This document shows, piece after piece, positions 34,069 through 43,273 of a stretch of 64,000 bases of DNA; within the stretch, counting starts at the first letter, position 1; each line of letters opens with the position of its first letter. This DNA comes from CAJWOS01 sp964502005. Its GTDB lineage: Bacteria > Myxococcota_A > UBA796 > UBA2385. Location of the stretch: positions 372,001 through 436,000 of the forward strand of contig CAZCUX010000001.1 in NCBI GenBank assembly GCA_964502005.1, read 5' to 3'. Made by a program: the position numbers and the translations under genes. Below the pieces are notes generated by a model. That model did not search any database. It was not told where the DNA came from and worked only from the letters and a program-made list of their open reading frames with translations.

Positions 34069-35505
34069 TCAGGCGTGGCCGGCAATTTCCTGCAAGGTCT
34101 TCGGCTGCTCTCCGGGCTTCAACCAAGTCCCGCGCAGCGAGTTGGTGAACGCGCGGGTAATTTGCACGGGAACCGTGTGGCCCACGAGCGAGAGGTCGCC
34201 GGTGAAGTTGACCGTCTTGAAGCAGCTTGTCCGCCCGCACACCACGCCTTCGCCGTGTCGGCCGGGGCCTTCGACGAGAACGGGCATGACATTCCCCTCA
34301 AGCTCTCGGTTTCGGGCCAGCGACAATGTCTGTTGGCGCGCCTGAAAGACGGCGAGACGCTTTTTCGAAACGTCGGTAGGAACGGCTTGGTCGCGCTCCA
34401 GGAGCTTGAGCGCCGGGGTGCCGGGCCGCGGGCTAAAACAAAACGAAAATGCGCCGTGAAAGCGCACGGCTTCGAGCAGCGACATGGTCTCGGCGAAGTC
34501 TTCGTCCGTCTCGCCGGGAAAGCCGACGATGATGTCGGTGGTGAGGGCAATGTCTGGCCGAGCGTCGGTGAGGTTTTCCACGAGCTGCAGGTACATGTCT
34601 CGCGTGTAAAACCGCTTCATTCGCTTCAACACACGGTCGGAGCCCGACTGGACCGGCAAATGCAGGCCGCTCGTGAGCTGGGGGAGGTCGCGGTAGGCCT
34701 GCACGACATCGGGGCCCATGTCGCGGGGATGGCTCGTGGTGTACCGAATGCGCTCCACGCCCGGAACGTCCGCCACAGCGTACAAGAGCTGCGCAAATGA
34801 ACGCTCACCGGTTACCTTGAGGCCATACGAGTTCACGTTTTGGCCGATGAGCGTGACCTCGCGTACACCTTTGGCGGCCAGCTCCCGTACTTCGCCCAAA
34901 ATCTGCTCGCTGGGACGAGAAAGCTCGGGCCCGCGCGTCGAGGGTACGATGCAGAACGTACACTTGTTGTCGCATCCTTTTTGGATGGTGACAAACGCGC
35001 CCACCTGAGAGGATTGGTCCGGGTCAAGCTCACTTGCGAACACGTAGTCGTCTGCGTCAAGGAACTCGGTGTCAAGCACCGGGGCAGCCTGGGCGGCCGA
35101 CACGAGCGAGACGATTCGGGGCACTGCATCGGGGCCAAACACGAGGTCGAGGTCCCGGTAGCGTTGCAGGAGCTTTCGCCCCTCTTGCTGGGCCACGCAG
35201 CCCGCGACGGCGACGGTCATCGGGCGCTCTGTGGCGAGCTTTCGCTTGAACTGGAAGGCCTCGCCCAAGAAGCTGTGGAGCTTTTGCTCGGGTTTGTCGC
35301 GAACGGAGCAGGTATTGACGATGACGAGGTCGGCGTCGCCCATGTTTTCCGTGGGAGCATACCCATCCCGCGCGAGCAACGCCCGAATCTTGCCGGAGTC
35401 GTAGACGTTCATCTGACACCCAAAGGTCTTCACGAAGACCTTCTTGGTGGGAGCGGACGTCTCGACTGCAGTTTCCGGGTGGGGTGTGGAGATGGGCTCG
35501 GCCAT
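34069..35505 (-). CDS. miaB: tRNA-2-methylthio-N6-dimethylallyladenosine synthase MiaB
   Basis: 478 residues; start ATG (MAEPISTPHP) preceded by GGAGGCGGCG. Radical SAM methylthiotransferase adding the ms2 group to i6A37 of tRNA. The N-terminal UPF0004 domain has the auxiliary-cluster Cys in FGCQMNVYDSGK, VNTCSVRDKPEQKLHSFLG and AGCVAQQEG; the radical SAM triad is CDNKCTFC; the C-terminal TRAM domain is present. The IGQNVNSYGL segment is characteristic of MiaB rather than MtaB/RimO. Followed upstream on the same strand by a methyltransferase gene. Confidence 0.94.
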   Translation of the reverse strand: MAEPISTPHPETAVETSAPTKKVFVKTFGCQMNVYDSGKIRALLARDGYAPTENMGDADLVIVNTCSVRDKPEQKLHSFLGEAFQFKRKLATERPMTVAVAGCVAQQEGRKLLQRYRDLDLVFGPDAVPRIVSLVSAAQAAPVLDTEFLDADDYVFASELDPDQSSQVGAFVTIQKGCDNKCTFCIVPSTRGPELSRPSEQILGEVRELAAKGVREVTLIGQNVNSYGLKVTGERSFAQLLYAVADVPGVERIRYTTSHPRDMGPDVVQAYRDLPQLTSGLHLPVQSGSDRVLKRMKRFYTRDMYLQLVENLTDARPDIALTTDIIVGFPGETDEDFAETMSLLEAVRFHGAFSFCFSPRPGTPALKLLERDQAVPTDVSKKRLAVFQARQQTLSLARNRELEGNVMPVLVEGPGRHGEGVVCGRTSCFKTVNFTGDLSLVGHTVPVQITRAFTNSLRGTWLKPGEQPKTLQEIAGHA

Positions 35506-35534
35506 CGCCGCCTCCGATGGTATGAGGGGGGGGC

Positions 35535-36494
35535 TCAACGCGGCATTCGCGCGGCGATACAATGCGTGAACAGCACCCGGTATCCCCGGTTGTACTGTCG
35601 GACCACCCACGGAACATGGGGCTCCTCTTCCTCGATTTCGAGTCCCATCTCCTCAAGCAGCGCGGGGAGGTTGTCCTCGGGGTCATCGAGACCTGCGTCG
35701 CCGACTGCGTCGTCGTCATACGGCGTGGCGATAGTGAGCAGGCCACCCGGTTGCAAGGCGGGCAACATCGCCTCCAAAACGGCAAGAGGACCGTCGGGAA
35801 CCATATCAAGGACGGCCCCCAGGTGCAGCCAGGCCGCGGTTTGCGGTGCGAGGGGTGGCGCGAGAACGTCACCGGCCGCGACCGCGAGGCGGGAGGGGTC
35901 GATGGGCGGATGTGGCCACGGGTAGGAGGTCGTCGCGCCACGATGGGTGCCCACGGCAATGTCGGGAATCGCGCCCAAGAGCAGGTCGCGGGTCAGCCAC
36001 GCGGCGCGAATGGAGCGGTCGAAGGCCATCGTAGGACGGCCCGCCTGTGCCATTCTACGGGCCATGCCGCCGACACCGCAGCCCCCGTCGACCGCTACGC
36101 CCGGAGGGGCCAGGGAGGCTCCCCAGGCGGCGCAAACGGCATCGGGGCTCATGTCGCCGAGGGAGGCGACCCAATCGCCGAGGGTCCCCGGCGGACGAAG
36201 GGCGGCCGGCCATTGTCCCGGCGGGAGGTGAGGGGTGAGAAGGTCGGGGGCATCGACCGGTTGCGTCTCCAACTCCGCGGTCCCCCACGTCGACTTGGGG
36301 GACCACGCGAGGCCGCTTCGTGCGAGATGAACAGCGGCAGCGGGGGTCAAGATAGGAAGGCCCTGCCAGACGATGACGCCCGCGGGCGGAGCGTGGTCGG
36401 CCGGATGCGGCGAAACGCGGTCTCCATGGTTGGGGTCGTGCCACTCGGGCAAGGTGTCGGGTGACGCAACGGGACGCTTTTTTCGCGGTGCCAT
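35535..36494 (-). CDS. Class I SAM-dependent methyltransferase
   Basis: 319 residues. Start ATG (MAPRKKRPV) after GGAGAGTCC. Residues about 150-260 show the Rossmann methyltransferase motifs: motif I VAVDGGCGVGGMARRMA, acidic FDRS loop, AVAAGDVLAPPLA, and the post-motif region LHLGAVLDMVPDG, PALQPGGLLTIATPYD. The first 130 residues are Pro-rich and unrelated to the core. The substrate is not identifiable. It precedes miaB on the same strand with a 29-base gap, so it could be co-expressed. Confidence 0.8.
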   Translation of the reverse strand: MAPRKKRPVASPDTLPEWHDPNHGDRVSPHPADHAPPAGVIVWQGLPILTPAAAVHLARSGLAWSPKSTWGTAELETQPVDAPDLLTPHLPPGQWPAALRPPGTLGDWVASLGDMSPDAVCAAWGASLAPPGVAVDGGCGVGGMARRMAQAGRPTMAFDRSIRAAWLTRDLLLGAIPDIAVGTHRGATTSYPWPHPPIDPSRLAVAAGDVLAPPLAPQTAAWLHLGAVLDMVPDGPLAVLEAMLPALQPGGLLTIATPYDDDAVGDAGLDDPEDNLPALLEEMGLEIEEEEPHVPWVVRQYNRGYRVLFTHCIAARMPR

Positions 36495-36603
36495 AGAGGA
36501 CTCTCCGAGGATGCGCGAAGCTATCTGTCGCGGACGCGATGGGTAAGCGGTTATAGTGTCGGTGTGTGGTTTTTCTCGTTGTCCGTAGGCCAATGGAGTT
36601 CTG

Positions 36604-37671
36604 ATGTTGTCTGCCGCGATTTTCTGGCTGGGACTGGTCCCGGCGGGGTTTGCTTTTGCGCCGCCGCCCATCGTCGGGGGTTCGGCCACTTCGAGCTACT
36701 TGCCGGTTGGCTCGATTTTGGCCTACGACGCGCGCTCGGGAGGCGCTGCAGATTTCTGCTCGGGCACGCTGATTGGAAACAAGTGGGTTCTGACGGCGGC
36801 CCACTGCAACGAAGCGGCCCTCGAATACGCGGGCTACGGCTACGAAATCTACTTCTGCACCGGCGAGGACCTCGACAACCTGTACGAGTGCGACATCGGC
36901 GTTTCCGTCGTCACACACCCCAGCTACAACGCCCGCGACGTTATTTATGATGTGGGCCTTTTGGAGCTGGATTACGGCCTTTACGCCTCGGGTGTGTATC
37001 CACTGAATCGCGATTCACCGTCCACGTTCCGCGCAGGCTCGGAAATCACCTACGTCGGCTGGGGCATTACCGGCGACGGCCGGTATGACTCGGGGACAAA
37101 GCGCACCGTGAATGTCGAGCTGTACGCGTACGACGACTACGACATCTACACCTGGGACCCCTCCGGCTCGCGCAACATTTGTTCCGGCGACAGCGGGGGC
37201 GCAGCGCTGATGATGGACGGTGGGGCGTGGGAAATCGTCGGCGTCAACTCGTTTGGCTTCGACCTCTACGGTGGTAGCCCCAACTGTGAAGGCGACTATG
37301 CGGCTGCCGGCGCAGCGCGCGTCGACAACGTCTACGACTTCATCACGACCTATGCTGTGCTGGGCGACGGCGACGCGGACACCGATACGGATGCGGACAC
37401 CGACACTGACACCGATTCCGATACGGACTCCGACACCGACACCGACACCGACGCCGACACGGATGCCGACACGGATGCGGACACCGATGCCGACTCCGAC
37501 GCCGACTCGAGCGGCGATGGCGCGACCGATAGCAGCGGTGCGTCGAAGGGTGAAAGCGACGCCGGCAAGGTGGTGGGGTGTGCGACGACGGGCAGCGCAC
37601 CTTGGGGGCTTTGGGGCCTCCTGGTTTCGGGTGTCGCGCTCGTCGCGCGCCGGCGCTCTACACGGCAGTGA
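36604..37671 (+). CDS. Trypsin-like serine protease with Thr/Asp repeat and MYXO-CTERM-like tail
   Basis: 355 residues. TGGAGTTCTG precedes the ATG. Signal peptide then IVGGS, the typical mature N-terminus of trypsins. Triad: VLTAAHC (His), YDVGLLELD (Asp), CSGDSGGAAL (Ser). After the protease domain, a Thr-Asp/Ala-Asp repeat linker of about 48 residues leads to a Gly-Cys motif (VGCATTGSAP), a hydrophobic helix and RRRS, i.e. a MYXO-CTERM-like signal. The product is likely a cell-surface protease held away from the membrane by the acidic spacer. Confidence 0.9.
   Translation: MLSAAIFWLGLVPAGFAFAPPPIVGGSATSSYLPVGSILAYDARSGGAADFCSGTLIGNKWVLTAAHCNEAALEYAGYGYEIYFCTGEDLDNLYECDIGVSVVTHPSYNARDVIYDVGLLELDYGLYASGVYPLNRDSPSTFRAGSEITYVGWGITGDGRYDSGTKRTVNVELYAYDDYDIYTWDPSGSRNICSGDSGGAALMMDGGAWEIVGVNSFGFDLYGGSPNCEGDYAAAGAARVDNVYDFITTYAVLGDGDADTDTDADTDTDTDSDTDSDTDTDTDADTDADTDADTDADSDADSSGDGATDSSGASKGESDAGKVVGCATTGSAPWGLWGLLVSGVALVARRRSTRQ
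37369..37512 (+). repeat. Hexamer repeat coding Thr-Asp and Ala-Asp
   Basis: About 24 in-frame hexamers of the types gacacc, gatacg/gatgcg and gactcc encode the acidic linker of the second trypsin-like protease. Codon variation among units suggests selection on the protein rather than recent slippage. Confidence 0.85.
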
Positions 37672-37813
37672 TGCCCCCCTGGCCATCGTCCCTGCGCCGT
37701 GGGGACGTTGGCCAAAGGGCTGCCGCTATCGTTGGTTTCGCTGATTTGTGACGCGCGGGACGTTCCCGAAGGCCGCGGGGAGGGTGGTTCGCGGAAACGT
37801 CGTACCGCGCGCG

Positions 37814-40330
37814 TCATAGGCGGCGACTGACCGGAATCCAGAGCACGCCAAAGTGGCCCACACGAATGTCGGAGCGGGTCAGTCTCACGTCCTTTTGGCT
37901 GACGCCCTCCGTCGCGATGTCGGCCCAGCGTTTGCGGATGGCGTCGATGTCCTGGGCGAGCGACGTCTGAAGCGCTTCGGCCTCCTCAATCACGCGTTCT
38001 CGCTGCTCTTCGAGACCGGCGAGGTGGCTCGACGATTGACTGGTTCGCGAACGCCGCGACACCGCAGAAGAGAGGCTGCGGCGCCGTCCGACAAAGAACG
38101 ACAACACGGTTTCGCCGATTCCCACGACCTCTTCGGCCTTTCGTCCTTTGACGACGCCCTCTTGTTGCACGATACGTTGGTCCAGCTTGGCGAGCTTGTC
38201 CTCCAAGCGGTCTGCGGCGGTGCGTGCTTTTGCTTCGAGCTTCGCAATCTCGGTGTCCGCGACGTCTTCGGCTGCTGCGGCGCATCGCGCACGGAAATCC
38301 GCTTCGTCTTCTCCGCCACGCCCATGCAGCTTGAGTTGCGTGTGCACCCACATCCCACGGGCTTCTTTCGCGTAGATGTCGTCAACAATGCGCTTTTCGA
38401 GCGCCTTTCGCTCCCGCTCTTCATCACACCAAACGGGGAGTGGGAAATACCGATGCGCGGATGGCGGAGCGGCAGGCAAGAGGTCGCTTGGCTCCAGCGC
38501 GACCGAGAGGGCGTTGCCAAGGTCGGCGTGGGCGGACAATGGAAAGAAGATGCGGTGGAGGTGCTCCGTCAACGAAAAGCCGGCGCGTGCAACGTCAAAT
38601 TGCAGCGACACGTCGAGGTACAGAGCGGGCTGCCAGGTGGTGGTGTTGGGAGGGCCATCGACCGCCGAAATGGGCAGGTCAAGGCGCGCGGAGTGCGCCA
38701 CGCGAGGGTCCAGCCACTTTGCAATGCCCGGCGTGGGCGGCGCGACGGGGAGCAGTCCCGCGGCCGCCGCGGCGGGGTGCGCGGGCGGCATCGCGCCAGA
38801 CGGGGCAGGCAAGGGAGGGGGGGCCATCGGCGGAAGAGGGGGCGGAGCTTGGCCGGGCAATGGGGGCGGCAGGTGAGGGGGCCGGTGTGCGCTCGGAAGG
38901 GGTGGTAGGGGCGCCTGCGTGGCTCCAGGAGGCACGGGTGGCGGGACCGCGCGGGTCTCCACAGGGGGTGCCGAAAGGGGGGCTTGTGTGGCCGTCTGCG
39001 CCGCGTGAATGCGCCGAATTTCGATGGGAGTCAACGGGCCGCGCAGGTAGCACATCGCATGGCGGCTCGCGATGACCTGCGGTTCTTCTCCGGCGACATG
39101 CACCATAAAGCGGCGTTTTCCGAGTGCTTGCACGGCATCGTCAAGGTCAGGACGGCCGATGCCTTTGAGGAGACGGTCCCGGTCTTGGGCGGTCTGGAGG
39201 CGCCCGATGAGCCACGTTCCAGCGTTGGACAAAGCCTTGTAGTCGATGTCAACGGGGTTTTGGGTGCAGAGGACCACGCCAACCCCGACGGCCCGCGCTT
39301 GCTTCATCAGCGTCAACAGGGGGCCCTTGGTGGGCGGATTGTAGGGGTGGGGGGGAATATATCCGGCCACCTCGTCGAAATAGACGATGGCCCGCAGTCC
39401 TTCGGTGCCCGGCTGTCGTCGCGACCACACCTGGAGGCGGCCAAGAAGCACGCCCAACAAGAACCGTCGCTGGTCTTCTCCGAGGTGGCTGATGTTGATG
39501 ACATTGACCGCGACCCGTCCGCCATTCTGTTCGGGCTTGACCAGCATTTGGTCGATGTCAAGGCCTTCTCCGCCGCGCCACGCCGCGAATGCAGGAGAGG
39601 CCAGGACCGCGTTGAGCTCCATCGCCAGCTTCATGCGTTCGTCGGCGGGAAAGAAGCGGTCGACGGGGAATACGCCGACCCGCGTAAACGGTGGGTCGAC
39701 GAGGGTGAGAACGAGTGTCTCGAGGTCGGGGTCTTGTCCTGCGGACCATGCTTCGTCGACAATGCGCGACAATACGACATGTGCGGGGTCTCGGACGGGG
39801 TCCGCGTCGCGTCCGGCGAGCCCCAGTAAGCCGGAAACAGTTGCTGCTACGAGGTTTCTGCGCGCTTCGGCATCGGCCAATACGTCGTCGGGCGGACGGC
39901 GAAACGCTTGGAGTACATCGATAGCGCGGCCAGCGGACGAGCCGGGCGTAAACAAGCGCAGGTCCATCCGCTCGGCCAAGTCGGTCACGGTCGCGGGGCT
40001 GAGTCCCCAACGGTCCAGGCCGTCGCGCCATCGCTTTGCGACCGTCTCCGGGGATTCTCCGTCGACCCACGGCGCAAATGCGTCTGGCGCGAGGTCGCGA
40101 AATACGAGGCCCAGGCTTCCGAGGTCGCCTTTTGGGTCGATGGCAACAATCGGAACGCCGGCGCGGACGAGCTCCTCCAACAAGACGAGCGACAGACCCG
40201 TCTTGCCGGAGCCTGTCATGCCGACGACGACGCCATGGGTGCGCAGCGCGGACGCCGGAAGGCTCCACGGGGCGCCGATGTCGCCGTTTGTGTCCTGTTC
40301 GCCACCGAGGAAGAGAGAGGGTCCGCCCAT
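37814..40330 (-). CDS. HerA/FtsK-like (DUF853-type) ATPase with Pro-rich linker
   Basis: 838 residues. ATG (MGGPSLFLGG) after GGAGAACGG. The N-terminal half is a RecA-like hexameric ATPase: Walker A VVGMTGSGKTGLS near residue 40, DPKGDLGS, Walker B ending AIVYFDEVAGYIPP, and sensor-like LCTQNPVDIDYKALSNAGTWLIGRLQTAQDR. About residues 460-560 are a Pro/Ala/Gly-rich linker. The C-terminal third has charged helical and coiled-coil segments (EKRIVDDIYAKEARGM, EAKARTAADRLEDKLAKLDQ, a hydrophobic patch and SSHLAGLEEQRERVIEEAEAL). HerA relatives act in DNA-end processing or phage defence, but no NurA-type nuclease is adjacent. Confidence 0.82.
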   Translation of the reverse strand: MGGPSLFLGGEQDTNGDIGAPWSLPASALRTHGVVVGMTGSGKTGLSLVLLEELVRAGVPIVAIDPKGDLGSLGLVFRDLAPDAFAPWVDGESPETVAKRWRDGLDRWGLSPATVTDLAERMDLRLFTPGSSAGRAIDVLQAFRRPPDDVLADAEARRNLVAATVSGLLGLAGRDADPVRDPAHVVLSRIVDEAWSAGQDPDLETLVLTLVDPPFTRVGVFPVDRFFPADERMKLAMELNAVLASPAFAAWRGGEGLDIDQMLVKPEQNGGRVAVNVINISHLGEDQRRFLLGVLLGRLQVWSRRQPGTEGLRAIVYFDEVAGYIPPHPYNPPTKGPLLTLMKQARAVGVGVVLCTQNPVDIDYKALSNAGTWLIGRLQTAQDRDRLLKGIGRPDLDDAVQALGKRRFMVHVAGEEPQVIASRHAMCYLRGPLTPIEIRRIHAAQTATQAPLSAPPVETRAVPPPVPPGATQAPLPPLPSAHRPPHLPPPLPGQAPPPLPPMAPPPLPAPSGAMPPAHPAAAAAGLLPVAPPTPGIAKWLDPRVAHSARLDLPISAVDGPPNTTTWQPALYLDVSLQFDVARAGFSLTEHLHRIFFPLSAHADLGNALSVALEPSDLLPAAPPSAHRYFPLPVWCDEERERKALEKRIVDDIYAKEARGMWVHTQLKLHGRGGEDEADFRARCAAAAEDVADTEIAKLEAKARTAADRLEDKLAKLDQRIVQQEGVVKGRKAEEVVGIGETVLSFFVGRRRSLSSAVSRRSRTSQSSSHLAGLEEQRERVIEEAEALQTSLAQDIDAIRKRWADIATEGVSQKDVRLTRSDIRVGHFGVLWIPVSRRL

Positions 40331-40466
40331 CCGTTCTCCAGGTTCTTGCGCCCGCGCGTGGGTCAGCTTGCGCAGGGGCCTTCGGATTGCTGTTTTTAGC
40401 CTGCCAGAGCGTCCGCGCTTGTGCAAACGCGCGCCCGAGGTTCGTCGGGTGTACCGACGCCACGCG

Positions 40467-41546
40467 CTACGAAGCCGACGCTCCCCCGACTGCTCGTCGT
40501 GCGAGACGGAGGGGATTGACGCGGTCAACGACGAGGAAATAGACCGCGGTGGTGGACTGTACGGCGTGAATCCACCAATGGACGACCAAAGCGAACACCA
40601 GCGCGGTGGCATCGCGGGAGGGTCCGCCGGGGACCAAGGGCGCGTCGCCGACCACACCGTAGAGGATAAGTCCGGCGCGAACGGCCGCTTCGTAGGTTCC
40701 TGCAAATCCGGGCGCGGCGGGCAAGGCCATGCCCGCCATCGTGACGCCGAGCAAGCCCATGCCTTCGGCGTACCCGATGATGTCGCGAAGTCCGGTTGCA
40801 GCGGCAATGGGTGGATACAGCCAGCCGGTCAACAGCCAGGTCGTAGCGGTGAGCGACACAACTGCCAGCATTCGGCGTGTATCCCGAACAACCGCGGTTC
40901 CTGCGACAAACGGCACCAAAAACCGCAATACGCGGTCTCGGAGAGGTGCGGGGACGCGTCCTTCTGACCACGCTTCTGCCCGCGCGAGGAGGGGTCGTCC
41001 TCCTACGACCAAAGAGAACAGGCCGACAACGCCCATCGGCACCACCACACCCACCAATACCCGCGCGTAGGATACAAAATCAAATCCGGGCAGCAAGGCG
41101 GTGAAGGACGGCGGTATCGGGACCGTCCACGCGAGAACGGACACCATCACGCCCATTGCCACGAGGTCGAACACCCGCTCGACCACGACCATCGCAACAC
41201 CAGCGCCGAAAGGAATATTGTCGTTTTCCGCAAGCAGCAGGGGACGCACGACCTCGCCCAATCTCGCGGGCAGCAGATTGACGAAGAAAAACCCGATGCA
41301 CAGCACCGCCAAGCTGCTTCGAAAGCGATGGGTCGGAAATTGTGCGCGCAGCAACACCATTTGGCGCACAGCCCGCAGCGTTTGTTGGACCAAAAAGACC
41401 AACGCCGCGGGCAATAAGTAGGGCCATTCGATCGCGGCGCCGGCGTGCCGTAGGTCTTCGATAGGAACGCCCCAAGCGGCAGCCAAGAGCGCGAGTCCCC
41501 CAACCAGAAAGCCCGCCATTGCTTGCTTTTGTGGACCGCGGCTCAC
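40467..41546 (-). CDS. Flippase-like (UPF0104/LPG synthase TM) membrane protein
   Basis: 359 residues, about eight transmembrane helices. GTG start overlaps the upstream stop (GTGA); a later ATG (MAGFLVGG) is the alternative. Family motif LPARLGEVVRPLLLAE (PxRxGExxR) and the repeated half AGTYEAAVRAGLILYGV (GTYEAAV, C-terminal PG-EGxxG-like turn in MALPAAPGFAG) identify the integral domain of lysylphosphatidylglycerol-synthase relatives, often lipid or polyprenyl-linked substrate flippases. No synthase domain is attached. Third gene of an operon with the carboxypeptidase-regulatory protein. Confidence 0.8.
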   Translation of the reverse strand: MSRGPQKQAMAGFLVGGLALLAAAWGVPIEDLRHAGAAIEWPYLLPAALVFLVQQTLRAVRQMVLLRAQFPTHRFRSSLAVLCIGFFFVNLLPARLGEVVRPLLLAENDNIPFGAGVAMVVVERVFDLVAMGVMVSVLAWTVPIPPSFTALLPGFDFVSYARVLVGVVVPMGVVGLFSLVVGGRPLLARAEAWSEGRVPAPLRDRVLRFLVPFVAGTAVVRDTRRMLAVVSLTATTWLLTGWLYPPIAAATGLRDIIGYAEGMGLLGVTMAGMALPAAPGFAGTYEAAVRAGLILYGVVGDAPLVPGGPSRDATALVFALVVHWWIHAVQSTTAVYFLVVDRVNPLRLARRAVGGASAS

Positions 41547-43273
41547 GGTCGTCGTCTGCGGCGGGTGAACCACGCCACGCAGGGCCAGCCATACAACCAA
41601 AGGGGAGAAGGCGACGCGCACCCGCAGAGCGCGACCTTGGGCGTTCCGTCGTGGGGGTCCGTCCCCATGCGGTATTCGTCCAGGTTGACGTAGCTATCGT
41701 TGTCGGGGTCTTCCCAAGCATCTTCTGCGCGGCTGGGGTCGAGGCCGTGCTCCCGCTCCCAAGAGTCCGCCATTTCGTCAAGGTCGACATCGCGGGCAAC
41801 TTGGAGCACCAAGGCAGTGCGTTGCTCGCCTTCGGTGACCACCAGGGGTTGCGCCCAGTCCGGATTGGGCGTGCCCGGCCACCAGACCGGCACATAGCCG
41901 GGGTCGCCGGGGCAAATGGGCGCGTATTCGGCGCTAAAGGTGTATTCGCCTTCTGCGAGGCCGCCGATGGTGAACTCGCCTTCGCGGTTGGAGGTCTCTC
42001 CTTGCCCACTTCCGTCGGACCGAATGGCCGCGACGGCGATACCGTCGACCGACTGGCCGTCTTCGTCGATGACGCGCCCCGCCAAGCGGGCGGCCGCGGG
42101 CAATGTCAACGTGAGCGAGGTGGCGGTTTCGGGCTCAATCCACAGCAGCTCCTCTACACCGCTGGCGTCGCGAATCCAGTCGTCGACGTACCCTTGGTCG
42201 GCCCCCCACACATACAACAACCAGTGGCCGCCGTAGAGGCCATCGATGCGCAAAATGCCGTCGCCGTCGGCGGAGTTGCCAAGTCCAACGGTGCGGGTGT
42301 CGTTGTACAGCAGCCCGCCGATGCCTTCGATGGTTTCCCCATCGGCGTTGACGAAGCGTACGTCGAGTGTGGCCTCCAATGGCGGGTAAAGGTCGAGGTC
42401 TTCGCGGACGGCTCCTTCTTCTGTCACTGGGACGAAGGTGGTGGGGCGGTCGGCATCGGGGAGGTAGGTTTGGGCATAGCCTGGCGCGCTCACCCAGGTG
42501 ATGACATCGCCGGTGGGCAGCCCGATTGCTTCGTAACGGCCGGTCTCATCGATGTCTACGGATTGAATCTGGCCATTTGCGTACGCGAGGACGGTGCCCT
42601 CGGAGACAGGGCCATCGGGCCCGATGACCGCGCCGCCAACGATGATGCCGTCCAAGAGTGTCATTGTTCCGATGTCTTGGCTCTCTGTACCCGAGAGGGT
42701 GAGGGGCTCGGACGCTTCATCGTCGTACGTGTTGCCACGGTATTGGTCGGGCCAGCCATCGGCGACGGTAGCGATGGTCCAGGTGGGGCCGCCCGACTCC
42801 GTGTCGATGCCGACAATCACAAATTCGCCCCGCTCATTGGTGATGGCGGGACGGTCGTAGTTTTGGGAGCCGATGGTCGATTGGGCCCATACGGTCGCCG
42901 CAAGGACCGGGGCTCCCGCGGAATCGACGATAGTGCCGCGAACTTCGGCGCCAAGTCCGAGGGCGATGTCGCCGAGGTCTACATCGGTGTCGAGCCAAAC
43001 TGGCGTGCTGGAGCAAAAATCGCCACCACCATCGACCATCTGCCAAGTATGGGGGTCGTCCCAGCGGGGAACGGCGCGCACACGCCACGGGCCGGCGGTT
43101 TCAAGCGGCATCGCAAAGCGCCCATCGTCGGAAACGGTCATGCCAAAACCGCGTAGGCGCAGGTCGTAGGCCTCGATGGTGACACCCGAGAGGGGGACAC
43201 CGGTGGCCTCATCCACCACGCGGCCGGAGAGCGTCGCGGCGCTCGCAATCGCGCCCAACCACCAAGCCATCAT
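41543..43273 (-). CDS. Secreted carboxypeptidase-regulatory-like repeat protein
   Basis: 576 residues. Start is the first of two ATGs, overlapping the upstream stop (ATGA). Signal peptide MMAWWLGAIASAA, then at least four CarboxypepD_reg/SdrD-like beta-sandwich units marked by GRVVDEATGVPLSGVTI, GTIVDSAGAPVLAATVW, GGAVIGPDGPVSEG and GRVIDEDGQSVDG. A dockerin/EF-hand-like aspartate loop closes it (DVDLDEMADSW...DPDNDSYVNLDEYRMG), and the tail CGCASPSP, hydrophobic helix, RRRRRP matches the MYXO-CTERM type. Surface scaffold of unknown partner. Confidence 0.82.
   Translation of the reverse strand: MMAWWLGAIASAATLSGRVVDEATGVPLSGVTIEAYDLRLRGFGMTVSDDGRFAMPLETAGPWRVRAVPRWDDPHTWQMVDGGGDFCSSTPVWLDTDVDLGDIALGLGAEVRGTIVDSAGAPVLAATVWAQSTIGSQNYDRPAITNERGEFVIVGIDTESGGPTWTIATVADGWPDQYRGNTYDDEASEPLTLSGTESQDIGTMTLLDGIIVGGAVIGPDGPVSEGTVLAYANGQIQSVDIDETGRYEAIGLPTGDVITWVSAPGYAQTYLPDADRPTTFVPVTEEGAVREDLDLYPPLEATLDVRFVNADGETIEGIGGLLYNDTRTVGLGNSADGDGILRIDGLYGGHWLLYVWGADQGYVDDWIRDASGVEELLWIEPETATSLTLTLPAAARLAGRVIDEDGQSVDGIAVAAIRSDGSGQGETSNREGEFTIGGLAEGEYTFSAEYAPICPGDPGYVPVWWPGTPNPDWAQPLVVTEGEQRTALVLQVARDVDLDEMADSWEREHGLDPSRAEDAWEDPDNDSYVNLDEYRMGTDPHDGTPKVALCGCASPSPLWLYGWPCVAWFTRRRRRP

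Noticed and set aside
36604..37671. Dockerin or cohesin reading of the Asp/Thr repeat
   Set aside because: Plain alternating Thr-Asp/Ala-Asp without loop spacing; a linker explains it.
41519..43156. 545-residue + strand frame
   Set aside because: Antisense to the carboxypeptidase-regulatory repeat protein.
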